Below are positions 7,453 through 17,242 of a DNA stretch of 64,000 nucleotides, piece after piece. The stretch is from contig NC_015761.1 in assembly GCF_000252995.1 (NCBI RefSeq), positions 4,154,001 through 4,218,000 on the forward strand, given 5' to 3'. The notes beneath the pieces were generated by a model, which did no database searches, had not been told where the DNA came from, and saw only the letters and a program-made list of their open reading frames with translations. Position 1 is the stretch's first letter, and each line of letters begins with the position of its first letter. Origin of the DNA: Salmonella bongori NCTC 12419 (lineage in GTDB: Bacteria; Pseudomonadota; Gammaproteobacteria; Enterobacterales; Enterobacteriaceae). The position numbers were made by a program, and so were the translations under genes.

Positions 7453-9723
7453 TTAGGCTTTCACGCACATAACGTGATATACGCCGTCAATAATTTCCGT
7501 ACCCTCAGTTTCATGTTCAAAGCCAGGGAAGTGATGATCCCATGATTGCAGAGAGCGTAAATAACCTACCTGCGGACTGTTTTCATCACCGAAGTTTTCG
7601 CCGGAAAGCAGCATCGGGATTCCTGGCGGGTAAGGAATAACCGAGTTTGCCGCAATACGACCCGGCAGATTTTCAATCGCCACCATCTCAATATCGTCGT
7701 TCACGATCGCGTTATAGGCGTCGCGCGGAGTGATATCCGCAGCCGGCAGGGTGGAATAGGCGGCGTTGAGATGGGCGCCAGGATTATTTTCACGTAGCCA
7801 GGCAAACATTTTGTCGCCCAGATCATGAATACCCATATTGGCATAGGTGTCAGGATAATCCTGCACCAGCTCCGGCATTACCTGCGCGAGCGGCGTATTC
7901 GCATCATAATGGTGTTTGAAGGAACACAGAGTGTTGATCAGCGTGCCCCATTTCCCGCGAGTTACCCCCATGGAGAACAGGAACATAATCTGGAAGTCGG
8001 TGGTGCGGGTCGGTACGATACCGTGGCGGCCAAGCCATGCAGTAACCAGCGCAGCAGGTACGCCGGATGTTTCCAGCTCACCGTCGTCGCCCATGCCTGG
8101 TGCCAGGATACTGACTTTAATCGGGTCCAGCATACTCCAGTTATCCGGCAGATCTTTAAAGCCATGCCAGGTTTCTCCGGGACGCATGACCCAGCAGTTC
8201 TGGTCGGTTGCCAGCAGTTTTGCCGGCGCGTCGGCGAAGTCATACGTTTTACCGGTTTCTGGATCGGTGACCACGTCCTTATTCCACGGTTTAAAGAACC
8301 AGTCGCCTTCTTCAGTAAATTCTTTATAAAGACGCGCCATCGCCTGACGGAAATCGACCGCTTCGTCAATCACCTCTTGAGTGAGTGACAGACCGCTGTT
8401 GCCGTCCATCATGGATACCGCCACATCGTTAGAGGCGCAGATGGCATATAACGGAGAGGTGGTGGCGTGCATCATATACGCCTGATTGAAGCGGGAGAAA
8501 TTCACCGCGCCACGGCCTTCACGTACGTGAATGTAAGAGGCTTGTGAAAGCGCATTAAGCAGCTTGTGAGTGGAGTGAGTGGCAAAAACGGTTGGGCCGT
8601 TATGGTCGCCTGGTTCGCCGCGCATTGCGTAGTGATCGTGATAAATCGGATTGAAACGCGCATAGCCATACCAGGCTTCGTCGAAGTGAATACGATCGCA
8701 GGTTTCTGCGAGTAGCTCCTGTGCCTCTTTGGCGTTATAACATACGCCGTCGTAGGTACAGTTGGTCACGACGCTGTAAGACGGTTTCTGGCCCGCTTTG
8801 GCTTTGGTCAGCGGACTTGCGCTGATTTTCTTCTGCAAGGTTTCAGGCTGCATTTCCTGCGGATAGATTGGCCCGATAATACCGTAACGGTTACGGCTGG
8901 GTACCATATATACCGGTTTGGCCCCGGTAAGGATCAGCCCCTGTTCGATAGATTTATGACAGTTACGATCCAGTACGACGACATCATTATCTGTCATGCA
9001 GGCTTGCATAATGGTGCGGTTAGAACCGGATGTCCCGACAACCACGGACCAGGAGCGGTCAGCGCCGAATACGCGAGCGGCATTTTTTTCGCTTTCGCCA
9101 AACGCGCCGGTATGGTCAAGTAGCGAACCGAGCGTAGTACGTTCAATCCCCATATCGCTGCGGAACAGATTTTCGCCATAGTAGTCGTGGTAAAAGCGAC
9201 CGGCGGGTGTTTTAGTGAAACCGACGCCGCCCTGATGTCCCGGCGCTGCCCAGGAATATTCATGAATGTCGCTGTATTTCATCAATGCGTTGAACAGCGG
9301 CGGTAACAGTTGTTCACGATATCGGGTCATCGCGGCGACGGCGCGCCCGGCGATAAAGTCAGCGGTGTCTTCCAGAATCCAGGCGAATTCATCGACAAGC
9401 TCCAGCAGATCGCGGTCCAGCGATGCCGTCGCTTTTTCCCTGTCACCTAACAGGAAAACGGGCACATTTTGCTGGCGCTCGTGAAGCTTACCGATCAATT
9501 GCCTGACGCTCAGGTGCTCATCCGGCTGTTCCATTTGATAGCTGAACATCAAACAGTCAATGGCTTCGTTAGAGGACAGGATGGCATAACCGTCATCGAA
9601 GGATGTCGATTTAATGACGGTCACATTTTGTTGGCTCAGAGCATCAGCCAGACGCTCAACAGCGTTGCCAACCCAGGTGTCCTGATGCAGAAACTCACTT
9701 TCAACAATTAATACTTTCATCAT
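7453..9723 (-). CDS. adiA: Biodegradative arginine decarboxylase AdiA
   Basis: Cytoplasmic PLP-dependent fold-type I decarboxylase converting arginine to agmatine and CO2 while consuming a proton, the core of arginine-dependent acid resistance. The 756 residues match the family length. An N-terminal wing domain resembling a receiver is followed by the PLP domain, with the cofactor lysine in THSTHKLLNALSQ and the upstream HFDEAWYGYARF motif. The enzyme is induced by low pH, anaerobiosis and arginine through AdiY. A strong terminator follows it. Confidence 0.97.
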   Translation of the reverse strand: MMKVLIVESEFLHQDTWVGNAVERLADALSQQNVTVIKSTSFDDGYAILSSNEAIDCLMFSYQMEQPDEHLSVRQLIGKLHERQQNVPVFLLGDREKATASLDRDLLELVDEFAWILEDTADFIAGRAVAAMTRYREQLLPPLFNALMKYSDIHEYSWAAPGHQGGVGFTKTPAGRFYHDYYGENLFRSDMGIERTTLGSLLDHTGAFGESEKNAARVFGADRSWSVVVGTSGSNRTIMQACMTDNDVVVLDRNCHKSIEQGLILTGAKPVYMVPSRNRYGIIGPIYPQEMQPETLQKKISASPLTKAKAGQKPSYSVVTNCTYDGVCYNAKEAQELLAETCDRIHFDEAWYGYARFNPIYHDHYAMRGEPGDHNGPTVFATHSTHKLLNALSQASYIHVREGRGAVNFSRFNQAYMMHATTSPLYAICASNDVAVSMMDGNSGLSLTQEVIDEAVDFRQAMARLYKEFTEEGDWFFKPWNKDVVTDPETGKTYDFADAPAKLLATDQNCWVMRPGETWHGFKDLPDNWSMLDPIKVSILAPGMGDDGELETSGVPAALVTAWLGRHGIVPTRTTDFQIMFLFSMGVTRGKWGTLINTLCSFKHHYDANTPLAQVMPELVQDYPDTYANMGIHDLGDKMFAWLRENNPGAHLNAAYSTLPAADITPRDAYNAIVNDDIEMVAIENLPGRIAANSVIPYPPGIPMLLSGENFGDENSPQVGYLRSLQSWDHHFPGFEHETEGTEIIDGVYHVMCVKA

Positions 9724-9853
9724 CTTTTACCCGGTTGTGGAGGTCGTGCAATTTACCCGTTGCAGACCCGCCGTATGAATATGACGTGGGCAAGTATTAC
9801 CCCGCCAAACAGGGGGTGTAAAGCGGATAAAAAATAGCCGGTTATTAATATTA

Positions 9854-9869
9854 ATTGTTAATTAACAAT
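9854..9869. promoter_or_regulatory. 16-bp perfect palindrome in the adiA upstream region
   Basis: ATTGTTAATTAACAAT is a perfect palindrome in an AT-rich tract between adiA and the end of melR. It sits 131 bases before the adiA start. It could be a regulator or H-NS nucleation site for adiA, but I cannot assign a protein. No gene is seen in the 229-base gap. Confidence 0.35.
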
Positions 9870-9952
9870 AAGTTAATTATTGATGGCGGGTGTTTTAACC
9901 AATGGTTTATCGACAGGTGAATTATTTTTTTGGCTGATAGTGATATCAGACT

Positions 9953-10888
9953 TCAGCCGGGCATTGTCTGACGCCGTTGCTGGCTGAGTTTGCGATATTG
10001 TTGCGGCGACATACCGACGAATTTGTTGAATGTACTGTAGAAGCGGCTGCTGGATCGGAACCCGGCGGTCAGAGCAACATCAAGGATCGTTTTGTCGGTA
10101 TCGCTCAATAAGGCGCGTACATGATTGATGCGCATTGCCGTGATGTACTGCTTCATGGTCAACTGCATCACGCGCTGAAATATCCCCATCGCGTAGTTGG
10201 CATTGAGTTTTACATGCTCCGCGACGGCATTGATGGTCAGCGCCTGATCGTAATTATCGGCAATAAAACCCAGCATCTGGCTGACGTAAAACTGTGCATG
10301 GCGCGAGACGCTGTTTTCATGCGTGCGCGAGGTTTTATTGAGCAAAATAGGCTGCCAGCCGGAAAGACTAAAGCGTTTAAGCATCAGGCCGATTTCATCG
10401 ATCGCCAATTGGCGAATTTGTTCATTCGGACTGTTGGTTTCCTGCTGCCAGCGTAATACTTCCAGGGTGCTAAGCTGCTGGGTGGCCAGCGATTTCACCA
10501 CCATTCCATGAGTGACATGGTTGATAAGCTCGCGATCCAGCGGCCAGGAGAGAAACAGATGCATCGGCAAACTGAAAATCGCCATCTGTCGACAGTTGCC
10601 GGGACGGGTAAGCTGGTGCGGCGTACAGGCCCAAAACAGGGTGATATGTCCCTGCTTTATCTGCACGACTTCATTATTGATTAAATACTCCACATCGCCG
10701 TCAAACGGAACATTCACTTCTACCTGCCCATGCCAGTGACTACTGGCCATCTTATGCGGCGGCCTGAGTTCAACATCCAGGCGTTGATATTCAGAATAAA
10801 GCGACAGCGGGCTACGGGTCTGCTTTTCATCGCCGTTGCACATGTGCGGATCGGGCGGGAGAAAGGGGAATGGCTGGTTATTCATCAT
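9953..10888 (-). CDS. melR: AraC-family melibiose regulator MelR
   Basis: Melibiose-responsive activator of melAB and repressor of its own gene. The N-terminal cupin-like sugar-binding half includes HWHGQVEVNVPFDG. The C-terminal half has the two AraC helix-turn-helix motifs (ALTINAVAEHVKLNANYAMGIF; TILDVALTAGFRSSSRFYSTF) and the hallmark VGMSPQQYRKL. Two adjacent ATG codons (10888 and 10885) lie behind GGAG; the start gives about 311 residues, slightly longer than the E. coli protein at its N-terminus. Upstream open frame is not coding-like. It is divergent from melAB, with a shared control region. Confidence 0.95.
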   Translation of the reverse strand: MMNNQPFPFLPPDPHMCNGDEKQTRSPLSLYSEYQRLDVELRPPHKMASSHWHGQVEVNVPFDGDVEYLINNEVVQIKQGHITLFWACTPHQLTRPGNCRQMAIFSLPMHLFLSWPLDRELINHVTHGMVVKSLATQQLSTLEVLRWQQETNSPNEQIRQLAIDEIGLMLKRFSLSGWQPILLNKTSRTHENSVSRHAQFYVSQMLGFIADNYDQALTINAVAEHVKLNANYAMGIFQRVMQLTMKQYITAMRINHVRALLSDTDKTILDVALTAGFRSSSRFYSTFNKFVGMSPQQYRKLSQQRRQTMPG

Positions 10889-11023
10889 CGCTCCATTTCC
10901 TGAATTATCAGAATTATGCTCGTTTAGCCCGAGGAAAAACGAGGAACCGGGCACAGAATCCGTCGATATTGTAGAGCGTAGCCTGACTCTCAGGCCGAAT
11001 ACTCTACTTTTTACGCTGTTTTG

Positions 11024-11075
11024 TCCCAAAAACTCAGATCTTCCGCTCGCCAGCAGAAGATCTGAGTTTTTGGGA
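11024..11075. promoter_or_regulatory. Perfect 20-bp inverted repeat in the melR-melA control region, probable MelR sites
   Basis: Two perfectly complementary 20-base arms (11024-11043 and 11056-11075, each holding AGATCTGAGTTTTTGGGA or its complement) flank a 12-base spacer, 79 bases before melA and 136 bases before melR. In E. coli, MelR binds several 18-bp sites upstream of melA. The paired oriented copies here fit operator sites; a strong hairpin in RNA is also possible. Confidence 0.65.
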
Positions 11076-11153
11076 ATGCTTATTGGGGAAGCCGGAGGTT
11101 TTCACCGGGGACGCGTGCCACCATGAAGAGGTTCACTATTGTTCTGGAGAGTC

Positions 11154-12509
11154 ATGATGACGGCACCCAAAATCACTTTTATTGGCGCAGGTTCTACGAT
11201 TTTTGTCAAAAATATTCTCGGCGATGTGTTTCACCGCCCGGCGCTGAAGTCGGCGCATATCGCCCTGATGGATATTGACGAAACCCGACTTGAAGAGTCG
11301 CATATTGTGGTGCGAAAACTGATGGACTCGGCGGGCGCGTCTGGCCGGATTACTTGCCATACCAACCAGAAAGCGGCGTTACAGGATGCCGATTTCGTGG
11401 TGGTCGCCTTCCAGATTGGCGGCTATGAACCCTGTACGGTGACCGATTTTGAGGTTTGTAAACGTCATGGTCTGGAGCAGACGATTGCCGATACACTGGG
11501 CCCGGGTGGCATTATGCGCGCGCTGCGTACTATTCCGCATCTGTGGCAGATCTGCGAAGACATGACGGAAGTCTGCCCGAAGGCTACCATGCTTAATTAC
11601 GTCAATCCGATGGCGATGAATACCTGGGCGATGTATGCCCGTTACCCACTTATCAAACAGGTTGGCCTGTGCCACTCGGTACAGGGAACGGCAGAAGAAC
11701 TGGCGCGCGATCTGAGTATCGATCCCATCTCGCTGCGCTACCGCTGCGCCGGAATTAACCATATGGCGTTTTACCTGCAACTGGAGCGCAAAACGGCTGA
11801 CGGGACCTACGTTGATCTTTATCCGGAACTGCTGGCGGCATACAACGCCGGGCAGGCGCCAAAGCCAAATATTCACGGCAATGAACGCTGCCAGAATATT
11901 GTCCGCTATGAGATGTTCAAAAAACTGGGCTACTTTGTCACCGAGTCTTCCGAGCATTTTGCTGAGTACACGCCGTGGTTTATCAAACCGGGACGTGAAG
12001 ACCTGATTGCGCGATACAAGGTCCCGCTGGATGAATATCCCAAACGTTGTGTTGAGCAGTTAGCGAACTGGCACAAGGAGCTTGAGGAGTACAAAACGGC
12101 GGAACGTATTGAGATTAAACCGTCGCGGGAATATGCCAGCACTATCATGAATGCGATCTGGACCGGCGAACCGAGCGTAATTTATGGCAACGTACGCAAT
12201 GACGGTCTTATTGATAACCTGCCACAAGGGTGCTGCGTGGAGGTTGCCTGCCTGGTCGATGCAAATGGTATCCAGCCGACGAAAGTGGGGACGATCCCGT
12301 CGCATCTGGCGGCGATGATGCAGACCAATATCAACGTTCAGGCTCTTCTAACGGAAGCCATTCTGACGGAAAACCGTGACCGCGTTTACCATGCGGCCAT
12401 GATGGATCCGCACACCGCCGCGGTACTGGGCATTGAGGAAATTTACGCGCTGGTGGATGACCTGATCGCCGCACACGGCGACTGGCTACCGGCCTGGTTA
12501 CATCATTAA
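11154..12509 (+). CDS. melA: Alpha-galactosidase MelA (glycoside hydrolase family 4)
   Basis: Cytoplasmic enzyme that hydrolyses melibiose to galactose and glucose through the unusual GH4 NAD+/Mn2+-dependent redox-elimination mechanism. The N-terminal Rossmann fold shows FIGAGSTIFVKN; the metal ligands characteristic of GH4 appear in GLCHSVQG (Cys and His) and GINHMAFYL. The ATG at 11154 gives 451 residues, equal to E. coli MelA; the earlier ATG at 11139 would add five residues. It is the first gene of melAB, activated by MelR with melibiose and by CRP. Confidence 0.97.
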   Translation: MMTAPKITFIGAGSTIFVKNILGDVFHRPALKSAHIALMDIDETRLEESHIVVRKLMDSAGASGRITCHTNQKAALQDADFVVVAFQIGGYEPCTVTDFEVCKRHGLEQTIADTLGPGGIMRALRTIPHLWQICEDMTEVCPKATMLNYVNPMAMNTWAMYARYPLIKQVGLCHSVQGTAEELARDLSIDPISLRYRCAGINHMAFYLQLERKTADGTYVDLYPELLAAYNAGQAPKPNIHGNERCQNIVRYEMFKKLGYFVTESSEHFAEYTPWFIKPGREDLIARYKVPLDEYPKRCVEQLANWHKELEEYKTAERIEIKPSREYASTIMNAIWTGEPSVIYGNVRNDGLIDNLPQGCCVEVACLVDANGIQPTKVGTIPSHLAAMMQTNINVQALLTEAILTENRDRVYHAAMMDPHTAAVLGIEEIYALVDDLIAAHGDWLPAWLHH

Positions 12510-12598
12510 TCTCTCTGACGCCGGGGACGCCCCGGCATTTTATCTCTGACGTTTCCCATTACAGAAGGCGGGCGCTGGCAACAGTGACCCGGTACCCT

Positions 12599-14029
12599 AT
12601 GAGCATATCAATGACAACAAAACTCAGTTATGGATTCGGAGCGTTTGGTAAAGATTTCGCGATCGGTATTGTTTACATGTACCTCATGTATTACTACACC
12701 GATGTGGTCGGGCTATCGGTGGGGCTTATCGGTACGCTCTTTTTGGTCGCCCGGATTTGGGATGCGGTAAACGACCCGATCATGGGCTGGATCGTCAACG
12801 CCACCCGGTCGCGGTGGGGGAAGTTTAAGCCCTGGATTTTAATTGGAACGCTGGCGAATTCGTTGGTGTTATTTTTGGTTTTTAGCGCGCATTTGTTCGA
12901 AGGGACGACGCAGATTGTTTTTGTTTGCGTCACCTACATCCTGTGGGGAATGACCTATACCATTATGGATATTCCTTTCTGGTCACTGGTGCCGACGATT
13001 ACGCTGGACAAGCGCGAACGCGAGCAACTGGTGCCATTCCCGCGTTTCTTCGCCAGCCTGGCCGGGTTTGTCACCGCCGGGGTGACGTTGCCGTTTGTCA
13101 ACTACGTTGGCGGCGCCGATCGGGGATTTGGTTTTCAGATGTTCACGCTGGTGCTGATTGTATTCTTTATCGCCTCGACAATCGTTACGCTGCGTAACGT
13201 GCATGAGGTCTACTCATCTGACAGCGCGGCAAGCGCCGACGGCGGTCGGCTGACCTTAAAAGCCATTGTCGCGCTGATTTATAAAAACGACCAACTCTCT
13301 TGCCTGCTGGGGATGGCGCTGGCGTATAACGTAGCCTCTAACATCATCAACGGCTTTGCGATTTATTACTTCACCTATGTGATTGGCGACGCCGATCTGT
13401 TTCCCTATTACATGTCCTACGCGGGGGCGGCTAACCTGTTGACGCTGGTCTTTTTCCCGCGTCTGGTGAAGTGGTTGTCGCGGCGAATCTTGTGGGCAAG
13501 TGCGTCTATTTTGCCGGTATTAAGCTGTGTCGCGCTGCTGGGGATGGCGCTGGTGGGGTATCACAATGCCGCGCTGATCGTGTTTGCTGGTGTGCTCATG
13601 AATATCGGCACCGCTCTCTTTTGGGTGTTACAGGTCATTATGGTGGCGGACACCGTGGACTATGGTGAATACAAACTGCATGTTCGCTGCGAGAGTATTG
13701 CCTATTCGGTGCAGACCATGGTGGTAAAAGGCGGTTCCGCGTTTGCTGCGTTCTTTATTGCTGTGGTTCTGGGGATGATTGGCTATACGCCAAATGTTGC
13801 ACAGTCCACGGAGACGTTGCAAGGAATGCAATTTATTATGATTGCGCTGCCCTCGCTATTTTTTGTCATCACGCTGGCGCTTTATTTCCGCTTCTATCGT
13901 CTGAACGGCGATATGCTGCGTAAGATTCATATCCACCTGCTGGACAAGTATCGGCCAGCGCCGCCATGCGACGAGCCGACGGATATTCCGTCGCTTTCTG
14001 TGGTAGCGACTGGCGATGTGAAGGCGTGA
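12599..14029 (+). CDS. melB: Melibiose:cation symporter MelB
   Basis: Inner-membrane GPH-family sugar symporter coupling melibiose uptake to Na+, Li+ or H+. The ATG at 12599 (MSISMTTKLSYGFGAFGKDFA) gives 476 residues, the length of S. Typhimurium MelB. The helix II cation site, including Asp residues in YYYTDVVGLS and WDAVNDPIMGW, is intact. Twelve membrane segments are evident. An in-frame GTG at 12584 would add five residues. No yjdF follows, unlike E. coli. Confidence 0.97.
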   Translation: MSISMTTKLSYGFGAFGKDFAIGIVYMYLMYYYTDVVGLSVGLIGTLFLVARIWDAVNDPIMGWIVNATRSRWGKFKPWILIGTLANSLVLFLVFSAHLFEGTTQIVFVCVTYILWGMTYTIMDIPFWSLVPTITLDKREREQLVPFPRFFASLAGFVTAGVTLPFVNYVGGADRGFGFQMFTLVLIVFFIASTIVTLRNVHEVYSSDSAASADGGRLTLKAIVALIYKNDQLSCLLGMALAYNVASNIINGFAIYYFTYVIGDADLFPYYMSYAGAANLLTLVFFPRLVKWLSRRILWASASILPVLSCVALLGMALVGYHNAALIVFAGVLMNIGTALFWVLQVIMVADTVDYGEYKLHVRCESIAYSVQTMVVKGGSAFAAFFIAVVLGMIGYTPNVAQSTETLQGMQFIMIALPSLFFVITLALYFRFYRLNGDMLRKIHIHLLDKYRPAPPCDEPTDIPSLSVVATGDVKA

Positions 14030-14057
14030 GTATGGCGCTTTCTGACTTTCCCATATC

Positions 14058-14084
14058 GTCCGGATGCGCGTTACGCTATCCGGT
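14058..14084. repeat. REP (repetitive extragenic palindromic) element
   Basis: CGTCCGGATGCGCGTTACGCTATCCGG has the imperfect palindrome typical of enterobacterial REP units. It lies in the gap between the convergent genes melB and fumB. Confidence 0.65.
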
Positions 14085-14104
14085 AATGAACCGATAGTGC
14101 AGAC

Positions 14105-14152
14105 CAGAAAACCGTGGGACCGATGGCAAAAGTTTGCTGTCAGTCCCACGGT
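14105..14152 (-). terminator. Terminator after fumB
   Basis: A perfect 10-bp stem (14111-14120 with 14143-14152, ACCGTGGGAC and its complement) encloses a 22-base loop 8 bases after the fumB stop. Towards lower coordinates it is followed by TTTTCTGG. The stem is strong, the U-run short. Confidence 0.7.
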
Positions 14153-14159
14153 GATAGCG

Positions 14160-15806
14160 TCATTTCGCGCAGTTAGCGCACTGCTTGCTGACGATCTGCT
14201 GGAAGAAATCGTTGCCTTTGTCATCCACCAGGATAAAGGCCGGGAAATCTTCTACTTCAATTTTCCAGATCGCTTCCATACCGAGCTCCGGATACTCGAC
14301 GCACTCCAGATGTTTAATGCTCTGCTGCGCCAGTACCGCCGCCGGGCCGCCGATACTGCCGAGATAGAAACCGCCGTGTTTTTTACAGGCGTCCGTGACT
14401 TGTTGGCTACGGTTGCCTTTCGCCAGCATGATCATACTGCCACCGTGGGATTGCAGCAGATCGACATAGGAGTCCATACGGCCTGCGGTGGTGGGGCCTA
14501 AAGAACCCGACGGATAGCCCGCTGGCGTTTTTGCCGGGCCGGCGTAATAGATCGGATGATCCTTGATGTACTGCGGCAAGCCTTCGCCGGACTCAATGCG
14601 TTCTTTCAGCTTCGCATGCGCAATATCACGACCCACGATGATGGTGCCGGTCAGCGACAGACGAGTAGATACCGGATACTGAGAAAGCTGCGCGAGGATC
14701 TCTTGCATCGGGCGGTTAAGATCAACTTTTACCGCGTCGCCTTCGCCCGCCTGGCGCAGCGCTGGCGGAATATACTGGCCCGGGTTGTGTTCCAGTTTTT
14801 CGATCCAGATGCCTTCGCGGTTGATTTTCGCTTTAATATTACGGTCTGCCGAGCAGGAGACTCCCATCCCTACCGGACAGGAAGCGCCGTGGCGCGGCAG
14901 GCGAATCACACGAATATCGTGGGCGAAATATTTCCCGCCGAACTGGGCGCCGAGGCCAAGTTTTTGCGCTTCGATCAGTAATTCCTGTTCCAGTTGACGA
15001 TCGCGGAATGCCTGGCCGTGCTCGTTGCCTTCAGTCGGTAGCGTGTCGTAATAGTGGGTACTGGCGAGTTTTACGGTTTTCAGCGTGCTTTCCGCAGACG
15101 TGCCGCCAATCACAAACGCGATATGGTATGGCGGGCAGGCTGCGGTGCCCAGCGTGCGCATTTTCTCAACGAGGAAATTTTTCAGTTTATCTGGCGTGAG
15201 CAGCGCTTTGGTCTCCTGATAGAGATACGTTTTGTTCGCCGAACCGCCGCCTTTTGCCACGCAGAGAAACGTATACTCGTCGCCGTCGACGGCATACAGA
15301 TCAATTTGCGCAGGCAGGTTGCTGCCAGTATTGACCTCTTTGTACATATCCAGCGGCGCGTTCTGCGAATAGCGCAGGTTATCTTCGGTATAAGTATTAA
15401 ACACACCTTTAGAGAGCGCGGCCTCATCACCGCCGCCTGTCCAGACGCGCTGGCCTTTTTTACCCATAATAATCGCTGTGCCGGTATCCTGGCAGGTCGG
15501 CAGAACCCCTTTGGCGGCGATATCGGAGTTTCTTAAAAATTGCAGCGCCACGTATTTATCGTTTTCGCTGGCTTCGGGATCATGAAGAATAGAGGCGACT
15601 TGCTGCTGGTGTTCGGGACGGAGCATGAACGAGGCATCGTGGAAGGCTTGCTGGGCCAGTAGCGTTAGCGCCTGTGGTTCAACATTGAGAATAGATTCTC
15701 CGTTAAATTCGCTGACGCTGACATAATCGGAGGTGAGCAGGTAGTACTCTGTTTTGTCCTCTCCCATCGGGAAAGGTGCCTGATAAATGAACTCTTTTTT
15801 CGACAT
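14160..15806 (-). CDS. fumB: Class I fumarase FumB (anaerobic)
   Basis: Oxygen-sensitive [4Fe-4S] hydratase interconverting fumarate and malate; the B isoenzyme serves the reductive branch during fumarate respiration and tartrate use. The 548 residues match FumA/FumB. Cluster cysteines lie in LPTCQDTGT, SCPVGMGVSCS and the AGRMDSYVD/GSIGGPAAV region characteristic of class I fumarases. Its neighbour dcuB and the dcuRS genes show that it is FumB rather than FumA. Expression is known to depend on FNR and DcuSR. Confidence 0.96.
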   Translation of the reverse strand: MSKKEFIYQAPFPMGEDKTEYYLLTSDYVSVSEFNGESILNVEPQALTLLAQQAFHDASFMLRPEHQQQVASILHDPEASENDKYVALQFLRNSDIAAKGVLPTCQDTGTAIIMGKKGQRVWTGGGDEAALSKGVFNTYTEDNLRYSQNAPLDMYKEVNTGSNLPAQIDLYAVDGDEYTFLCVAKGGGSANKTYLYQETKALLTPDKLKNFLVEKMRTLGTAACPPYHIAFVIGGTSAESTLKTVKLASTHYYDTLPTEGNEHGQAFRDRQLEQELLIEAQKLGLGAQFGGKYFAHDIRVIRLPRHGASCPVGMGVSCSADRNIKAKINREGIWIEKLEHNPGQYIPPALRQAGEGDAVKVDLNRPMQEILAQLSQYPVSTRLSLTGTIIVGRDIAHAKLKERIESGEGLPQYIKDHPIYYAGPAKTPAGYPSGSLGPTTAGRMDSYVDLLQSHGGSMIMLAKGNRSQQVTDACKKHGGFYLGSIGGPAAVLAQQSIKHLECVEYPELGMEAIWKIEVEDFPAFILVDDKGNDFFQQIVSKQCANCAK

Positions 15807-15901
15807 ATGCTTTCAGCCTAATAGTAAGAAAATGTATTAAGAGCCTTATGGACCAGGCTCTAAGTCGCGCGCCGCGCATAACCGGACGGCGCGCGCTGCC
15901 A

Positions 15902-17242
15902 TTACAGAAATCCGTACATAGCGGCAAAGATCCAGCCAAAGACGCAGGAAACGCTTACGCCAATTAAACCCGGCAGAATGAAGCTGTGGTTAATGACGAA
16001 ACGGCCAATATGGGTCGTGCCGGAACGATCAAACTGAATTGCCGCCAGATCGCTTGGATAGGTCGGCAGGATGTAGTAGCCATAACATGCCGGCGCAGAA
16101 GCCACGATATAAGCTGGATCGACGCCGATAGCCAGCGCGACGGGAACAATCGCCGCCAGTGCCGCTGCCTGGGAGTTCACAAACTTGGAAACTAATAGCA
16201 GAACGATGGCGTAAGCCCACGGATACTCTTTGACCATTTCTCCCAGCACGCCCTGGATTTCTGACATATGCGCGCCGAACATGGTTTCCGCCATCCAGGC
16301 AATCCCGTATACCGCGACAATCGCAATCATACCGGAACGAAAGACTTCGTTTTTTGAGATAGACGCAGGATTGGTTTTGGTCAAAATAATGATGAGCGCC
16401 CCGGTCAGCAGCATAAACATCTGAATGACCAGTACCATCGACAGCGGTTTGCCGCCGAAAGAGGGACGCAGAGTAGCGTCTGCCCCCAGGATAGCCACCA
16501 CGGCGATAGCCGCCAGAAAGATCCACATCGCCAGCCAGTTGCTTTTCGGCAATTTTTTATCCAGCAGCGTCGCGGTATCGCCGTACACGTACTGACGGTT
16601 TTCCGGCACAGAGATAAATTTTTGAAACGCTTCGTCTTTATCCAGATCTTTACCACGGAACCAGCTAAAAATACCAATGGCCAGGATGCCGAGAAGAGTA
16701 GACGGGATGGTGATAGAAAGCAGATCGAGGAATTCGAGGTGTCTGCCGTCGAACGTCACGTTGCCCAGCATCGCCACCAGCGAGACAACGGCGACAGAAA
16801 CCGGACTGGCGATGATGCCCATTTGTGCGCCGATGGAACTGGCCGCCATTGGACGCTCCGGACGGATATTGTTCTTGATCGCTACGTCGTAGATGATCGG
16901 CAGAATGGTGTAGACCACGTGGCCTGTACCGCACAGAATCGTCAGAGTACAGGTGACGAAGGGTGCCACGATAGAGACATATTTTGGATTGCGGCGCAGC
17001 AGTTTTTCGGCAATCTGCAACATCACATCCAGACCGCCTGAAGCCTGTAACGTTGCCGATGCAGCCACCACCGCGATAATGACCAGCATGACGTCAACGG
17101 GGGGTTTACCTGGCTGGAGATGGAACACAAACACCAGAATGACCAGACCGATCCCGCCTAATAACCCGAGCGCGATCCCGCCCTTTCGGGCACCATAAAA
17201 CAGACATATTAATATTATGAGAAGCTGTATACTAAATAACAT
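15902..17242 (-). CDS. dcuB: Anaerobic C4-dicarboxylate antiporter DcuB
   Basis: Inner-membrane fumarate:succinate exchanger used in anaerobic fumarate respiration, also a co-sensor of DcuS. The 446 residues contain the usual 10-12 membrane segments, with family motifs GTGHVVYTILPIIYDVA and SKFVNSQAAALAAIVP. It lies upstream of fumB in the same direction with a 95-base gap, so the two are often co-transcribed. A long upstream gap of more than 700 bases carries its control region. Confidence 0.96.
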   Translation of the reverse strand: MLFSIQLLIILICLFYGARKGGIALGLLGGIGLVILVFVFHLQPGKPPVDVMLVIIAVVAASATLQASGGLDVMLQIAEKLLRRNPKYVSIVAPFVTCTLTILCGTGHVVYTILPIIYDVAIKNNIRPERPMAASSIGAQMGIIASPVSVAVVSLVAMLGNVTFDGRHLEFLDLLSITIPSTLLGILAIGIFSWFRGKDLDKDEAFQKFISVPENRQYVYGDTATLLDKKLPKSNWLAMWIFLAAIAVVAILGADATLRPSFGGKPLSMVLVIQMFMLLTGALIIILTKTNPASISKNEVFRSGMIAIVAVYGIAWMAETMFGAHMSEIQGVLGEMVKEYPWAYAIVLLLVSKFVNSQAAALAAIVPVALAIGVDPAYIVASAPACYGYYILPTYPSDLAAIQFDRSGTTHIGRFVINHSFILPGLIGVSVSCVFGWIFAAMYGFL

